A stretch of DNA of 64,000 nucleotides from Clostridiales bacterium Firm_11 (GCA_001604105.1 LVAQ01000023.1:98858-162857), one strand, 5' to 3'; counted from the first letter of the stretch, positions 51,715 through 62,891 are shown. Numbers and translations are program-made. Notes: generated from the letters alone by a model not told the origin.

Positions 51715-54700
51715 TCAGCGCTCGATGAGCTCCATCACGAAGCACTCGATCACGTCGCCTTCCTTGATGTCGTTGTGGCCTTCCAGGCTCGCACCGCACT
51801 CAAAGCTCTGCGCAACCTCCTTCACGTCATCCTTGAAACGCTTCAGGGAGGAAAGCTTGCCTTCAAACACGACCACGTTGTCACGCAGCAGGCGAACCTG
51901 CATATTGCGCTGCAATTTGCCATCCGTCACATAGCAGCCCGCCACAGTGCCTGATCCTGTAATTTTGAAGACGTTACGCACTTCAGCATGGCCAAGCAGC
52001 ACTTCCTTGTACTCCGGTGCCAGCAGCCCTTTCATGGCCTTTTGCATATCTTCAATAGCCTGGTAGATGATCCGGTAGAGGCGTACATCCACGCCTTCAC
52101 GCTCGGCAACATCACGGGCGTTGTTATCCGGACGGATGTTAAAGCCGATGATGATCGCGCCGAACGCACTGGCCAGGTTCACATCATCCTTGGTAATCGC
52201 GCCTACGCCGCTATGCAGCACGCGTACGCGAACCTGTTCGTTGGTAAGCTTCTCCAGCGCCTGCTTGACCGCTTCCACCGAACCCTGTACGTCCGCTTTG
52301 ATAATCAGGTTCAGCGTTACGCACTTATCCGCCGCAATCTGGCTGAACAGGTTATCCAGCGATACCTTGACGGTGCTGCTGGCCACGCGAGCGACCTTGA
52401 TCTTATCGCGACGCTCCTGCACCACCTGACGACCCAGATGGTCATCTGTAACAGCCATCAGATCGTCGCCCGCGCTGGGCACTTCCGAGAAGCCCGAAAC
52501 TTCCACGGGTACAGAAGGCCCTGCGGTATCCACGCGCTCGCCTTTGTCGTTGACCATCGCACGCACGCGGCCGCTGGCAAGACCCACAACGATGTTGTCA
52601 CCCACATGCAGCGTGCCGTTTTGCACAAGCACCGTGGCGACCGGGCCGCGCGCCTTATCCAGCTTGGCTTCAATGATAACGCCTTTGGCCATTCGGTTGG
52701 GGTTGGCGCGAAGCTGCAGAATATCCGCCTGCAAAAGAATCATTTCCAGCAGGTTATCCACGCCTTCGCCTGTGGTGGCAGAAACGGGCACCATAATGGT
52801 ATCGCCGCCCCACTCTTCAGGAATCAGCTCATACGCCGTCAAATCCTGCTTTACGCGCTGCGGATCCGCATCAGGTTTATCCATCTTGTTGATGGCAATG
52901 ATGATGGGAACGCCCGCCGCTTTGGCATGATTGATGGATTCAATGGTCTGGGGCATTACGCCGTCATCGGCAGCCACAACCAATACCGCGATATCAGTTG
53001 ACTGGGTGCCGCGAGCGCGCATGGCGGTAAATGCTTCGTGACCCGGTGTATCCAGGAAAGTGATACTGCGCCCATCCAGCTCGACCGTATACGCGCCGAT
53101 GTGCTGCGTAATGCCGCCCGCCTCGCCCGCTGTAACGCGCGTGTGGCGGATGTAGTCGAGCAGTGATGTTTTGCCGTGATCCACGTGTCCCATGATGGTG
53201 ATGACCGGTGAACGCATCTCCAGGTCTTCTTCCGTATCCGTCACATCGGTCTCGGTAAGCACATCCTCGGCTGTCTTTGCCAGGTTCAGCTCAAGCTCCA
53301 CCCCAAACTCAGTACATACCAGGCTTGCGGTGTCAAAATCCAGTTCACTGTTGATATTGGCCATGATGCCAAGCAACAGGAGTTTTTTCAGGATATCGCC
53401 CGATGGTTTGCCGATGCGCTCGGTCAAGTCTTTAACCGTTATGGTCTCGGCGGTCATGAACGCCTTTTCAATACGGATGGGCGCCATCATCTGCTGTGCG
53501 CTGGGCTTCTTGGCACGCGCACGGCGACCGCCGCGCACCACATCATCATCCATACCATTGAAGCTCTCACGCGCCATTTGCTTGCGGTTTCTGGCCACAC
53601 GCTCGGGGTCATGCTGGCGCACGTAGTTCTTCTTGTTAGGATCGTAATTGCTAACGCGCTCTTTCTCTAATGCCGGCGCGATTTCCGTGCCTTTGCCGGG
53701 GCGGCCTGCTCCACCCATCGGTCGACCCGCGCCACCTGCGGGGCGGTTGAAGCCCCCCGTTGGCCTTGCGCCGGGTGCTCCTGCCGGGCGACCATAGCCG
53801 CCTTGTCCTGCTGCTCCGCCAGGCGCGCCTGCGGGACGTCCATAAGCACCCTGCGGATTCGCCGGACGGCCAAACCCACCTTGGGGATTTGCCGGACGGC
53901 CATAAGGTCCCTGCGGATTCGCCGGACGGCCATAACCGCCCTGCGGTGCTCCCGCTGGCGCGCCCGCGGGACGCCCATAGGGACCCTGCGGATTCGCCGG
54001 ACGGCCATAACCGCCCTGCGGCGCTGCACCCTGCGGGTTTGCGGGGCGCCCATAGGGACCCTGCGGATTTGCCGGACGGCCATAAGGCCCTTGCGGATTC
54101 GCGGGACGGCCATAGGGACCCTGCGGATTTGCTGCAGGTGTGCCTGCCGCTCCGCCATAGGGCGCACGCGGCGCTGCTTGCTGCGGTTGGCGAGGTTGTG
54201 CGCCTGCGGGCATACCTGCCTGCTGCGGAGCACTTTGCGCAACAAAGGGTTGTGCTGGGCGTGCTGCCGGGCGCATTGCTGGTGCTTCTTCTGGTGCGGA
54301 TTGAACGGGCTGTGCCGTCGGCGTTTGCGCGGCAACTTCAACTGGCGAAGCTGGCTCCGCTTGCTCGCTTTGCGCTTTTGGCGCGTCCTCCGCGGCTGGG
54401 GCAGCCTTTACGGGCTTCTTTTCCGCCGCCTTCACCGGGTTTGCCTTCACGGCAGGCTTATCCTCCGAAGGAGCGCGCTGCGGTGCGGCTGTGGGCGCAT
54501 CGGCAACGGTCGCGGCCTGCGGCGCGGCAGCCACTGCGGGCTCCACCTTAACAGCCTGTGCTTCTTCTTCGGTATCCGGCATGGTATATGCCTTGGTATG
54601 CTGCTGCTGGAGGCGCAGTTGCTCGGCCTGTTTTTCCTCGGCACGGCGTTGTTCCTCCTGGCGGGCATACTGGTTTTCAAACTTGCGCAACGTTTGCATG

Positions 54701-54801
54701 AGCTCATCGGCTCCCTTGCGCACGCTGGCGACGCTCTCCATTACACTTTCGGCGTCCTTGAGCAGATCTTTCGTGGCATCCTTGAGTTTCACTTTGGTCA
54801 T
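51715..54801 (-). CDS. infB: Translation initiation factor IF-2
   Basis: A 1028-residue GTPase that brings initiator tRNA to the 30S subunit. IF2_N-like domain, a very long Ala/Pro/Gln/Gly linker (about 60-400), then the G domain with GHVDHGKT (about 534-541), DTPGHEA and NKMD, followed by domains II and III. The linker carries a tandem '[10 protein letters not shown]' series (about 210-360). Starts at an ATGA overlap with ylxQ. Confidence 0.96.
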   Translation of the reverse strand: MTKVKLKDATKDLLKDAESVMESVASVRKGADELMQTLRKFENQYARQEEQRRAEEKQAEQLRLQQQHTKAYTMPDTEEEAQAVKVEPAVAAAPQAATVADAPTAAPQRAPSEDKPAVKANPVKAAEKKPVKAAPAAEDAPKAQSEQAEPASPVEVAAQTPTAQPVQSAPEEAPAMRPAARPAQPFVAQSAPQQAGMPAGAQPRQPQQAAPRAPYGGAAGTPAANPQGPYGRPANPQGPYGRPANPQGPYGRPANPQGAAPQGGYGRPANPQGPYGRPAGAPAGAPQGGYGRPANPQGPYGRPANPQGGFGRPANPQGAYGRPAGAPGGAAGQGGYGRPAGAPGARPTGGFNRPAGGAGRPMGGAGRPGKGTEIAPALEKERVSNYDPNKKNYVRQHDPERVARNRKQMARESFNGMDDDVVRGGRRARAKKPSAQQMMAPIRIEKAFMTAETITVKDLTERIGKPSGDILKKLLLLGIMANINSELDFDTASLVCTEFGVELELNLAKTAEDVLTETDVTDTEEDLEMRSPVITIMGHVDHGKTSLLDYIRHTRVTAGEAGGITQHIGAYTVELDGRSITFLDTPGHEAFTAMRARGTQSTDIAVLVVAADDGVMPQTIESINHAKAAGVPIIIAINKMDKPDADPQRVKQDLTAYELIPEEWGGDTIMVPVSATTGEGVDNLLEMILLQADILQLRANPNRMAKGVIIEAKLDKARGPVATVLVQNGTLHVGDNIVVGLASGRVRAMVNDKGERVDTAGPSVPVEVSGFSEVPSAGDDLMAVTDDHLGRQVVQERRDKIKVARVASSTVKVSLDNLFSQIAADKCVTLNLIIKADVQGSVEAVKQALEKLTNEQVRVRVLHSGVGAITKDDVNLASAFGAIIIGFNIRPDNNARDVAEREGVDVRLYRIIYQAIEDMQKAMKGLLAPEYKEVLLGHAEVRNVFKITGSGTVAGCYVTDGKLQRNMQVRLLRDNVVVFEGKLSSLKRFKDDVKEVAQSFECGASLEGHNDIKEGDVIECFVMELIER
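53720..54170 (-). repeat. Tandem coding repeat in infB
   Basis: About 27-30-base units encoding [10 protein letters not shown] and variants, repeated more than ten times with insertions of GAPAGAP. The frame is preserved through all units, so this is a protein repeat and not a CRISPR. Confidence 0.9.
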
Positions 54802-55205
54802 TGTTCCGCTTGCACCCCCGCATTGTCTGCGCTTAAATTATGGCTGTGTGGGTCAGGTTCGTGCTCCCTGGCTGTGATCCCGGACAGAGGGATCTCCTCC
54901 CTGAGCAGCTCTAAGAGCTTTTGCGCCATCCTGCCCCGCTTTACGGTGACGGTCATCCGGCCGTCTTTGCCCAGCGCCTGTGCGATAAAGCCTTTGGGCA
55001 CGCTGTAGAGCGGCACACGGTGGCTTGCACAGGAATCGGAAAAGCGCTTTCTTGTCGTCGGGGCGCTGCTCTCGTCCATGAGAACGAGTGCGGCGTTTTC
55101 GGCACGTACGGCGTCCACGCAGGCATCCTGCCCCATCGTGACCTGCCCCGCCCGGCCGCAAAGCCCCAGAAAACCCCTTAGTTGATGCAACGTCTGTTCT
55201 GTCAA
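54798..55205 (-). CDS. ylxQ: Ribosomal protein L7Ae-like YlxQ
   Basis: A 135-residue L7Ae/L30e-fold RNA-binding protein of the nusA-infB operon. [23 protein letters not shown] is the typical opening, followed by [17 protein letters not shown] hydrophilic extension of about 25 residues follows the domain. TTG start sharing TTGA with the rnpM stop; GGAGG is seven bases before. Confidence 0.87.
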   Translation of the reverse strand: MTEQTLHQLRGFLGLCGRAGQVTMGQDACVDAVRAENAALVLMDESSAPTTRKRFSDSCASHRVPLYSVPKGFIAQALGKDGRMTVTVKRGRMAQKLLELLREEIPLSGITAREHEPDPHSHNLSADNAGVQAEQ

Positions 55206-55504
55206 GTATGATCCTCCATTGTTTTTTCCGCCAGCAGCCGCTGCATGGTTTCGGTCAGCTGTTGGTTGGCCTCATCCGTCAGGTGCGCTTCCAGCGCGCG
55301 ATCCAACTGACGTTGTTTGAGTGCGCGTTTCAGGCAAGCTGCGCTCAGGCATACATACGCACCGCGCCCCGCCTTTTTCCCCGTAGGGTCGAGGCTGACT
55401 TCCCCATCCGGGCTGCGTACCGCGCGGATGAGCTGCCCCTTGGGCTTCATCTCGCGACAGCCCACGCACATACGCATTGGGATTTTACGCGGTTTTGGCG
55501 ACAT
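55202..55504 (-). CDS. rnpM: RnpM/YlxR RNase P modulator
   Basis: A 100-residue YlxR (DUF448) protein: MRMCVGCREMKPKGQLIR and GRGAYVCLSAACLKRA are the signatures. Named RnpM from its effect on RNase P in Bacillus. AGGAGG precedes the ATG. Between nusA and ylxQ as usual. Confidence 0.93.
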   Translation of the reverse strand: MSPKPRKIPMRMCVGCREMKPKGQLIRAVRSPDGEVSLDPTGKKAGRGAYVCLSAACLKRALKQRQLDRALEAHLTDEANQQLTETMQRLLAEKTMEDHT

Positions 55505-55529
55505 GGCTTGCCTCCTGATCGATTATCGT

Positions 55530-56771
55530 TTAGAGGGTATCGTCATCATCTGTGGTCTCCAGCGGAATATCCTGAAGCTCCGGTAGGCCGGAATCCACAA
55601 ACGCTTCTTCGCCGGGTATCTGGTAATACTCCTGAAAACCCAGCGGCTCCTCATCCTCGGGCGCAACCATGTCAAACATCTGCGCCGCCTGTGACTGACT
55701 CTTGATATCAATACGCCAGCCGGTAAGCTTGGCGGCCAGGCGGGCGTTCTGCCCTTCCTTGCCAATCGCCAGGCTCAGTTGGTTATCGGGAACCACCACA
55801 CGGCACGCCTTCTCGTTCTCAGCCACAAATACGCTGAGCACATGGGCGGGATTCAATGCGTTGGCGATGAACTCCGCGGGGTCAGGCGACCATTTGATGA
55901 TATCGATCTTCTCGTTCTTCAGCTCCGTCACAACTTTATCCACGCGGTTGCCGCGCGGCCCCACACAGGCGCCCACGGGATCGATTACCGCGTCCGTGGA
56001 GTATACGGCCATTTTTGTTCGGCTCCCCGCCTCGCGCGCGATGGATTTGATCTGCACCACACCCGCCGCGATTTCCGGCACTTCCATCTCAAAGAGGCGC
56101 TTGACCAGCCCCGGATGGATCCGGCTCACACGCACCTGCGGGCCGCGGAGCATTTCCTTGCCGGTGCGGTTTACTTCCAGCACATAGACCTTGATGTGGT
56201 CATCACTCTGGTATTCTTCCCCGGGGATCCACTCGCCTTTTTCCAGAATACCTTCGGTGCGACCCAGTTCCACATACACGGCGCTTGGCTCAACCCGCTG
56301 AACGATGGCGGTGAGAATTTCGTTTTCCTTCTCGGAATACTCATCGTAAATCTTGCCCTGCTCCGCCTCGCGGATGCGCTGGATGATCACCTGCTTGGCG
56401 GTCTGCGCCGCTGTGCGCAGGAAGCCCAGTGGCGTCACATCGATTTCGGCGATATCACCCATCTGATAATCCGCGCGGATCTGTTGAGCCTCTTCCAGCA
56501 GAATCTGGTTTGCTTCATCCTCGATTTCATCGGTAATCAGCTTGCGCGCAAACACATGCGCAACCCCGGTATGGCGATCCAGCGTCACCGAAAGGTTTGC
56601 CGGCGCGGCCTCATTGCGGGAGATGTTCTTTTTATATGCGGCTTTCAGCGCTTCTTCGATCGCGCCAAAAAGCATGTCTTCACTGATGTCCTTCTCGGCT
56701 GCCAGCGCGCGAACCGCGTCGATGATCTCCGCTTCACGGCTCTGGACTGTGCCCTTCTTCGTCGCCTTCAT
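55530..56771 (-). CDS. nusA: Transcription termination/antitermination factor NusA
   Basis: A 413-residue RNA polymerase-associated protein: N-terminal domain (1-125), S1 (about 130-200), KH1/KH2 ([25 protein letters not shown] and [24 protein letters not shown]), then a short acidic tail. The acidic repeats of some NusA proteins are absent. AGGAG precedes ATG. Confidence 0.96.
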   Translation of the reverse strand: MKATKKGTVQSREAEIIDAVRALAAEKDISEDMLFGAIEEALKAAYKKNISRNEAAPANLSVTLDRHTGVAHVFARKLITDEIEDEANQILLEEAQQIRADYQMGDIAEIDVTPLGFLRTAAQTAKQVIIQRIREAEQGKIYDEYSEKENEILTAIVQRVEPSAVYVELGRTEGILEKGEWIPGEEYQSDDHIKVYVLEVNRTGKEMLRGPQVRVSRIHPGLVKRLFEMEVPEIAAGVVQIKSIAREAGSRTKMAVYSTDAVIDPVGACVGPRGNRVDKVVTELKNEKIDIIKWSPDPAEFIANALNPAHVLSVFVAENEKACRVVVPDNQLSLAIGKEGQNARLAAKLTGWRIDIKSQSQAAQMFDMVAPEDEEPLGFQEYYQIPGEEAFVDSGLPELQDIPLETTDDDDTL

Positions 56772-56793
56772 TAACCGAAGCTCCTATCTTTGC

Positions 56794-57276
56794 TTATTGT
56801 TCTTGTTCATCTTCAAACACGATTACAGGTTTGACCAACGCGACTGCCTTGCGCGGGAAGGTTTTCTCACCGCCCTGCGCCAGCGTGATGGTGATACCAT
56901 TCTCGTCCATAAACGTGAGGTTTCCCTGGTAGAGCTTTGTGCCATCCAAGGGGGCAAACAGTCTCACCTCCACCAACGCATCCCGGTTTTTTTCGAAATC
57001 TCGTTGCGTTTTGATGGGACGATCCACGCCCGGGCTAGACACTTCCATATAGTCGTAATCCACCGCTTCCAACAACGGTTGCACGGCCTTGTGAAAGCGT
57101 TCGCAATCATCCAGCGACACGCCGCCGGGCTTATCAATGTAGATGCAGAGGGTCTTGCCTTGCTGCTCCTTTTGCAGCGTTACCTCCACCAATTCCACCG
57201 CCTGTTCCACCGCGATACGCGCCGCGATTTCTTCGGCTTTTTGGATGGAGCCTCCGCCTTGCCTTCTGGTATTCAT
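56794..57276 (-). CDS. rimP: Ribosome maturation factor RimP
   Basis: A 160-residue protein for 30S assembly. LVEVTLQKEQQGKTLCIYIDKPGGVSLDDCERFHKAV and YMEVSSPGVDRPIKTQRDF are characteristic. ATG 57276 follows a weak AAGGCGGTG; the longer frame to 57657 lacks homology. First gene of the operon. Confidence 0.93.
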   Translation of the reverse strand: MNTRRQGGGSIQKAEEIAARIAVEQAVELVEVTLQKEQQGKTLCIYIDKPGGVSLDDCERFHKAVQPLLEAVDYDYMEVSSPGVDRPIKTQRDFEKNRDALVEVRLFAPLDGTKLYQGNLTFMDENGITITLAQGGEKTFPRKAVALVKPVIVFEDEQEQ

Positions 57277-57677
57277 CGGAGCACCGCCTTTTCCAAAGCA
57301 ATCAAAAAGAGTGGTATTATACTGCTTCCCATTCCCCACATGCCCCACTGCAAATGTGGCTCCGCAAGGTATTGCGGCAACCATCGGCTGCGCAGGGAGA
57401 TCACATGGCGACGGAAAACAGTATCCACTCTTTCGATAAACCCTTCTTTCTTCTGGGTCGAATAGTAGCTTGCGTGCCTGACACAAGGTCATATGCAGAA
57501 GTAGTATAGCATACCAGCGTTGTAAATACAAGCGTTTTACCGTCGTGCACGATATTTCTTTGCTCTGGGCGGCACTAGCGCCACATGGATGCCGCGCGGT
57601 ACCTTGTGATGATGTACGTACACTGGCAAAGCCTACAAACGCCTGCGATTGCGCCATCGCAGCATTAACGGTGTGTG
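57277..57677 (-). other. rimP operon leader region
   Basis: About 220 bases of predicted leader with CCGCAA/TTGCGG (57362-57377) and a second TATAAT at 57321-57316; no gene seen. The remainder up to the antiporter end has nothing recognised. Confidence 0.45.
57503..57531 (-). promoter_or_regulatory. Promoter of the rimP-nusA-infB operon
   Basis: Minus strand TTGTAT (57531-57526), 17 bases, TATACT (57508-57503). Confidence 0.65.
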
Positions 57678-58865
57678 TTACGGTTTTCTGTCCCGCTGCA
57701 GCAGTTTGCGGTAAGTCAGGTCAATCCCAAGCGCGCCCAGCGGCGCCGTAATGATGATGGATAACACGGCAACGCTCAGGATGATATTGCCGCCTGCAAT
57801 GCCCATCGCCAGAGGGATCGCGCCCACGGCTGCCTGCACGGTTGCTTTGGGCAGGTAAGCAATGTTGATAAACAGCATCTCGCGTGCATTCAACCCCGAG
57901 TGTAACAGCCCGATATACACGCCCGCCGTTCGAAATAGCAACGCCCCCATGATAACCAGCGCAGCCGCTATGCCTGCCGTATGCACATGCCCAATATCCA
58001 CGGCAGCGCCTACCAGCACAAACAGAATCAGCTCCGCGGCGACCCATATTTTGGAGAACTTGCCGGATATCCGTTTGGCAACGGCTTCCTGCATCTTGAG
58101 TACTGTGCCGCCCAACGCCATCACCGCCAGCAAACCGGAGAACGGTACAAAACGGGCGATGTCCTCCTCAAAGCCGACAAACAGAAAAGAAATCGCTAGA
58201 ATCAGCAGAATCTTGATGGTATCGCGCATATGGATTCGCCGGAACACCTGCACCAGTAAAATCCCAACACCAATGCCCACCACAAATCCCATCACGATGG
58301 ATACTGGAATGAACAGCAGGTTTGTAAACTGAAAAGCCTCGCCCCTGGCAATACCAATGAAGGATGTAAACAGCACAATCGCGTAGACATCATCCGCGGA
58401 TGCCCCGGCCATCACCAACTGCGGAATGCGCTTCTGCTTGCCATAGCCTTTCTCCATGAGGGTGAGCATCTTGGGTACAATAATCGCTGGAGATACAGCC
58501 GCCAGCATCGCGCCCATAATCGCCGCTTCAATGATGCTGACCTTGAGAAGCCAGGGCGCCAGCAATACCGTTCCCACGATTTCAAACGTCGCCGGTACAA
58601 AGCACATGAGTATCGCGGGGCGCCCAACACGTTTGAGATCCTTGATATCCAGCGACAACCCTGCCCTTGCCAGAATCACGATTAGCGCTATCTCCCGCAG
58701 TTCCGCGGAAACATTCAAAATGGAGCCGTCAATCACATTCAAAGCATGCGGTCCAAGCACGACCCCCGCAATCAGCATGCCCAGCAGCCCCGGCAGTTTC
58801 AATTTCTGAAAAATACCGCTCAAGGCAAATCCAACAATCAATATGTAAGCCAAACTCAGCAACAT
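57678..58865 (-). CDS. Cation:proton antiporter (CPA family)
   Basis: A 395-residue integral membrane exchanger with about twelve segments. GLLGMLIAGVVLGPH at the start, SPAIIVPKML and GASADDVYAIVLF (paired Asp for ion binding) are typical of the Na+/K+-H+ exchangers (CPA2-like). No TrkA domain is attached. Exports Na+ or K+; ion not determinable. ATG 58865 with AAGGAAAGGGA about nine bases before. Confidence 0.87.
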   Translation of the reverse strand: MLLSLAYILIVGFALSGIFQKLKLPGLLGMLIAGVVLGPHALNVIDGSILNVSAELREIALIVILARAGLSLDIKDLKRVGRPAILMCFVPATFEIVGTVLLAPWLLKVSIIEAAIMGAMLAAVSPAIIVPKMLTLMEKGYGKQKRIPQLVMAGASADDVYAIVLFTSFIGIARGEAFQFTNLLFIPVSIVMGFVVGIGVGILLVQVFRRIHMRDTIKILLILAISFLFVGFEEDIARFVPFSGLLAVMALGGTVLKMQEAVAKRISGKFSKIWVAAELILFVLVGAAVDIGHVHTAGIAAALVIMGALLFRTAGVYIGLLHSGLNAREMLFINIAYLPKATVQAAVGAIPLAMGIAGGNIILSVAVLSIIITAPLGALGIDLTYRKLLQRDRKP

Positions 58866-59214
58866 GTAAACCCGTCCCTTTCCTTTACGCTGCACCGCAG
58901 ATTCTTGATTTCACCATGAATAACTAACTCACCATGGGATTTGGGATTAACGGTAAACAAGCTTAATCTTTCTGTGCTCTCCCCCCCTTACGCAAAAAAA
59001 TAGATGCCCTCCACAATCATTGTGCAGAAGTCATCAGCAATCATGCGTTTCAAGCTTTCGCTTTGGGAGAACTTCATTCCCGTGCCCCATCATACGCGAG
59101 CGGACAGAGAATGTCAACCCTGTTTGATCGATAGACTGCGCACCCATCGCGCCGCCCTTACACAGCGGCGCCAACTAAGGAAGCCTCCACCAGTTCGCCT
59201 GTCTGGCGTTCCCC
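58866..59214. other. Divergent intergenic region
   Basis: About 350 bases between the antiporter and the SpoVB-like gene. No minus-strand promoter or RNA gene was recognised. Confidence 0.4.
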
Positions 59215-59242
59215 TTGCCTCGTAAGCAAAATCTGTTATAAT
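59215..59242 (+). promoter_or_regulatory. Promoter of the SpoVB-like-mazG-hup operon
   Basis: TTGCCT (59215-59220), 16 bases, TATAAT (59237-59242), 31 bases before the GTG start. Confidence 0.6.
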
Positions 59243-59273
59243 GAGTGTTGACCATATAATCGGAGGCGCAAGG

Positions 59274-60896
59274 GTGAGCGAGAAACAGAAGTCCATTGTC
59301 GGCGGTATGACGGTGCTGGGCATCACAGGCCTGATCTGCAAGATCATTGCGGTGCTCTATCGTATCCCGCTGGCGTGGTTAATCGGGGAACAGGGCATCG
59401 GAACCTTTCAACTGGTATTTCCTACGTACAATTTGCTGCTAACGCTCTCCTCGGCAGGCTTGCCCGTAGCCATCAGCCGTATGGTGAGCTTCAGCCTAGC
59501 CAGGAATGATCCGCGCAACGCACACCGTACCTTTAAGCACGCACTGTATATTTTGACCATACTCGGTGCAATCGGCACCTTCTTGATGATTGTTTTCCAT
59601 CCATTCCTGAGCGAGCGCGTCGGGGATCCCGAAACGCAAGCCGGTTTCATCGCCATCGCGCCCGCGCTGCTCATCGTATGTACGATGAGCGCTTTTCGCG
59701 GATTGTTGCAAGGGCAGCAGAACATGGTGCCCACCGCCGTAAGCCAGCTGATTGAGCAAATCGCCAAGGTGATCATTTCTCTGCCGCTTGCGTTTTTAGG
59801 CGCTCGCATCGGCGTAAGTGAGCCCGGGCAGATCAACATCGGCTACGCGGCGGCGGGCGCCTTGTTGGGCACCTCCATCGGCGAAGCGATCGCGTTGTTC
59901 TACATGACGGTCGTCTATCGTAAAAACAAGCCGCAGCTATTGCGCCGCACACAGGATGAAACCGCCGAGCCCATCAGCCGCGGCGCCATGATCAAGCGCC
60001 TTGTGTCGCTATCGGTTCCCATTACGCTGGCAGCTTGCATTGTTCCGCTGGCCTCCTTCATCGATTCCGGTATGGTGGTCAATCAATTGATCGGTTCTGC
60101 GGGTTTTGCCCGCGAAGAAGCGCGCGCCATGTTTGGCCGCTATTCAGGGTATGTAATCAACTACATCAATGTTCCCACCGCGTTTGCGCAGGCAATATCC
60201 ATGAGTATGGTGCCCGCGGTTTCCGCGGGGCTTGCGCGGGGGGATTACGCAGCCGTACGCCGCCAGAGCCATACCGGGCTTCGCATGGCGTTTCTCATCG
60301 GGCTACCTTGCAGCGTGGGCATGAGCATGCTCTCCAAAGAACTGCTGATGTTCCTGTATCGCTTCCCCACAGAAGCGGCGCTAAACCAAACGGCCGAGCT
60401 CCTCTCTCTGTCCAGCTTTACCATCGTTCTCTTTACCGTAGTACAGGCCACCAGCGGCATCCTGCAAGGGTTGCGCAAACAGCGGATTCCCATGTATACG
60501 CTCTTGCTGGGCGTTGGCCTGAAGATCCTGATCAACTATAACCTGATTGGCATTCCGGAAATCAACATCTATGGCGCTCCCATCGGTTCCTTGGTCTGCT
60601 ATGGGGTTAGCATGTTGCCTAATCTTTATTATGTGCACAAGTATGCGCGACTGCCCTATGATGTGATGGGAATCTTTGTGAAGCCCGCGCTTGCGACCGC
60701 CGCCATGGGCGTAGCGCTGTATTATTTGCGGATGCTGCTGCCCTATAGCCGTGTGATGACAGTCGCGCTGGTGCTCGCCGGCATGGCGGTATTTGGCGTC
60801 GTTGCCCTGCTGATTGGCGCCATGACAAAGGCAGATTTTGCTCCCTTTACACGTCGTTTGCACCAAAGGCGAAAGCCGCCCCAAGATATTACCTAA
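59274..60896 (+). CDS. SpoVB/MurJ-like polysaccharide flippase
   Basis: A 540-residue MOP-superfamily protein with about 14 membrane segments. KSIVGGMTVLGITGLICKIIAVLYRIPLAWLIG and FPTYNLLLTLSSAGLPVAISRMVS are typical for the SpoVB group, which moves lipid-linked precursors. GTG start, seven bases after GGAGG; the upstream ATG overlaps the promoter. Confidence 0.9.
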   Translation: MSEKQKSIVGGMTVLGITGLICKIIAVLYRIPLAWLIGEQGIGTFQLVFPTYNLLLTLSSAGLPVAISRMVSFSLARNDPRNAHRTFKHALYILTILGAIGTFLMIVFHPFLSERVGDPETQAGFIAIAPALLIVCTMSAFRGLLQGQQNMVPTAVSQLIEQIAKVIISLPLAFLGARIGVSEPGQINIGYAAAGALLGTSIGEAIALFYMTVVYRKNKPQLLRRTQDETAEPISRGAMIKRLVSLSVPITLAACIVPLASFIDSGMVVNQLIGSAGFAREEARAMFGRYSGYVINYINVPTAFAQAISMSMVPAVSAGLARGDYAAVRRQSHTGLRMAFLIGLPCSVGMSMLSKELLMFLYRFPTEAALNQTAELLSLSSFTIVLFTVVQATSGILQGLRKQRIPMYTLLLGVGLKILINYNLIGIPEINIYGAPIGSLVCYGVSMLPNLYYVHKYARLPYDVMGIFVKPALATAAMGVALYYLRMLLPYSRVMTVALVLAGMAVFGVVALLIGAMTKADFAPFTRRLHQRRKPPQDIT

Positions 60897-60917
60897 ACCC
60901 CAAAGGAGACGAGCTTC

Positions 60918-62372
60918 ATGCATCCCATCACCGTTGCAACCCTGTCCACGGGGAATCCCAGCCTGCTTACGCGTCAGTGTGCCGATACGCTCCTGCATGC
61001 GCCGACACTGGTGCTGCGTACGCAGCGTCATCCAATCGCCGCCTGGCTCACAGCGCAAAATATCATGTTTACAACACTGGATGCGCTTCATGATTCAAGC
61101 GAAGATTTTGACGCGTTCAACACCGCGGCGGCAAGCCATCTATACTCGCTTGCCACCCAAAACGCTGTCGTCTATGGTGTGCTGGATGCGGGGATGGATG
61201 CAACGGTAGCCGCGTTGCATGCCTCCGCGCCTGCTGGCGCGACCATTCACACCCTGGCAGGCATAAGCCATGCGGATCGCTGTCTTGCTATGCTTGGCGC
61301 CTCGCAAAGCGGCTTGCGCATTTATGCCGCCGAGGATTTCCGGGAAGCGCGTATGAGCCCCAACGAGGCGCTGTTGCTCTGTGAACTCCACAGCCAACCC
61401 TGTGCGGGTGATTGTAAGCTTCAATTATTGCGCCTGTATCCAGAGGATGCCCCGGTTACGTTCTTTACGGGCTTGCTTAATGGTACGCTTTCCATGCAAA
61501 CCCTACCCCTGGTCGAGCTGGATCGCCAATCTGCCTACGACCACCTGACCGCGTGCTATCTACCCGCCATGCCCATGGTTCAGCGGAAGCTTTTTGATAT
61601 GGATGACCTCATCGCCGTGATGAAACGTTTGCGTGCACCCAACGGCTGCCCCTGGGATAAGGAACAGACACACGAAAGCCTGCTGCCGTATCTGCTGGAA
61701 GAGTGTTATGAATTTATCGGCGCGGTACGCGAGGCAGATATCGATCACATGTATGATGAACTGGGCGACGTTTTGCTTCAAGTCGTGTTTCACGCGGAGA
61801 TCGCACGTCAGCACGCAACCTTTGATATTGAGGATGTGACCACCGCCGTCGTCCAGAAAATGGTGGAGCGTCACCCCCACATCTTTGCTAGCGTCAAGGC
61901 GGAAACATCCGCGCAGGTGCTGACCAACTGGGACGCAATCAAACGCGCGCAGCGTGGCATCCATACCACCGCCGAAGCGATGGAGGATATCTCCTCCGGT
62001 CTCAGCGCCACGCTGCGCGCCGATAAAGTCCAACGCAAAGCCGCCAAAGTGCGCTTCGATTTCCCCGATGCGCTGACTGCGCTTGCCAAGGTACATGAGG
62101 AGGCGCAGGAAGTTGCCGACTGCTTACAAACCGGCGTTGATCCGCAGGATGAATTGGGCGATCTGTTCTTTTCGATTGTGAATGTTTGCAGACTGTGCAA
62201 AGTGAACCCGGATATTGCTTTGTATGCTGCCACCAATAAGTTTATCGATCGCTTCCGTAAAATGGAAATTTCGATCCAAAAGGCCGGAAAATCAATAGAA
62301 CACTTGACTTTATCCGAAATGGATGTATACTGGGAAGCAGAAAAGCAAGCTACGCCAACAATCGATGGTTAA
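60918..62372 (+). CDS. mazG: YabN-type tetrapyrrole-methylase-like/MazG fusion
   Basis: A 484-residue protein: N-terminal TP-methylase-like domain (about 1-200, lacking strong glycine loops), C-terminal tandem MazG NTP pyrophosphohydrolase with LRAPNGCPWDKEQTHESL, LLEECYE and DELGDVLLQVVFHAE ligand motifs, repeated weaker near the end (DELGDLFFSIVNV). Cleans non-canonical or ppGpp-like nucleotides; AAAGGAG is nine bases before ATG. Confidence 0.94.
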   Translation: MHPITVATLSTGNPSLLTRQCADTLLHAPTLVLRTQRHPIAAWLTAQNIMFTTLDALHDSSEDFDAFNTAAASHLYSLATQNAVVYGVLDAGMDATVAALHASAPAGATIHTLAGISHADRCLAMLGASQSGLRIYAAEDFREARMSPNEALLLCELHSQPCAGDCKLQLLRLYPEDAPVTFFTGLLNGTLSMQTLPLVELDRQSAYDHLTACYLPAMPMVQRKLFDMDDLIAVMKRLRAPNGCPWDKEQTHESLLPYLLEECYEFIGAVREADIDHMYDELGDVLLQVVFHAEIARQHATFDIEDVTTAVVQKMVERHPHIFASVKAETSAQVLTNWDAIKRAQRGIHTTAEAMEDISSGLSATLRADKVQRKAAKVRFDFPDALTALAKVHEEAQEVADCLQTGVDPQDELGDLFFSIVNVCRLCKVNPDIALYAATNKFIDRFRKMEISIQKAGKSIEHLTLSEMDVYWEAEKQATPTIDG

Positions 62373-62443
62373 ATGCATGTTTTTCAATGGGTTGCCCTAA
62401 CTGTACCATGCAATATGGTTCAATCACGAAGGAGGTAATACCT

Positions 62444-62719
62444 ATGAACAAAGCTGAACTTACTGCTGCTATCGTAAAAAAGACTGGTTTCACCAAGAAA
62501 GATGCGGAAAAAGCTCTTGCTGCCGTGACTGAGGCAATCACCGAAGCGCTGGCTGGCGGTGAAAAGGTTCAGGTCGTCGGCTTCGGTTCTTTTGAAGTCC
62601 GCAAGCGTCCCGCGCGCGTTGCCCGCAATCCCCGCACTGGCGAGCAGATCAAAATCGCTGCTTCCAAGGCGCCCGTGTTCAAAGCCGGCAAAGCGCTTAA
62701 AGACAGCGTCAACAAGTAA
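62444..62719 (+). CDS. hup: DNA-binding protein HU
   Basis: A 91-residue HU: MNKAELTAAIVKKTGFTKKDAEKAL, then GFGSFEVRKRPARVARNPRTGE (the DNA-binding arm) and IAASKAPVFKAGK. AAGGAGG is eight bases before ATG 62444; the frame upstream is not homologous. mazG-hup order is common in Clostridia. Confidence 0.97.
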   Translation: MNKAELTAAIVKKTGFTKKDAEKALAAVTEAITEALAGGEKVQVVGFGSFEVRKRPARVARNPRTGEQIKIAASKAPVFKAGKALKDSVNK

Positions 62720-62757
62720 ATCGCATTTTCACCACGCATGGGTGCTCTCATTGCGGC

Positions 62758-62790
62758 AGGCGATCGGCAGGTAACTGCTGATCGCCTTTA
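62758..62790 (+). terminator. Terminator after hup
   Basis: 13-base stem 62758-62770 with 62775-62787 (AGGCGATC core, one G-U), loop GTAA, then TTTAT. Confidence 0.9.
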
Positions 62791-62891
62791 TCTATTCACG
62801 AGGTGTTCCACTGCCACGAGCCACGTAAACTACCTTTGCTGCGCTCAGTTTGGTTTTCAGGGATTTTCTTCTCCTTGATTCCGTTTTTCTC

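Noticed and set aside
53720..54170. Regular repeats resembling a CRISPR array
   Set aside because: Units are adjacent without unique spacers and stay in one coding frame of IF-2.
53803..55008. Cys- and Arg-rich open frame on the plus strand opposite infB
   Set aside because: Produced by the repetitive infB linker read backwards; low-complexity shadow.
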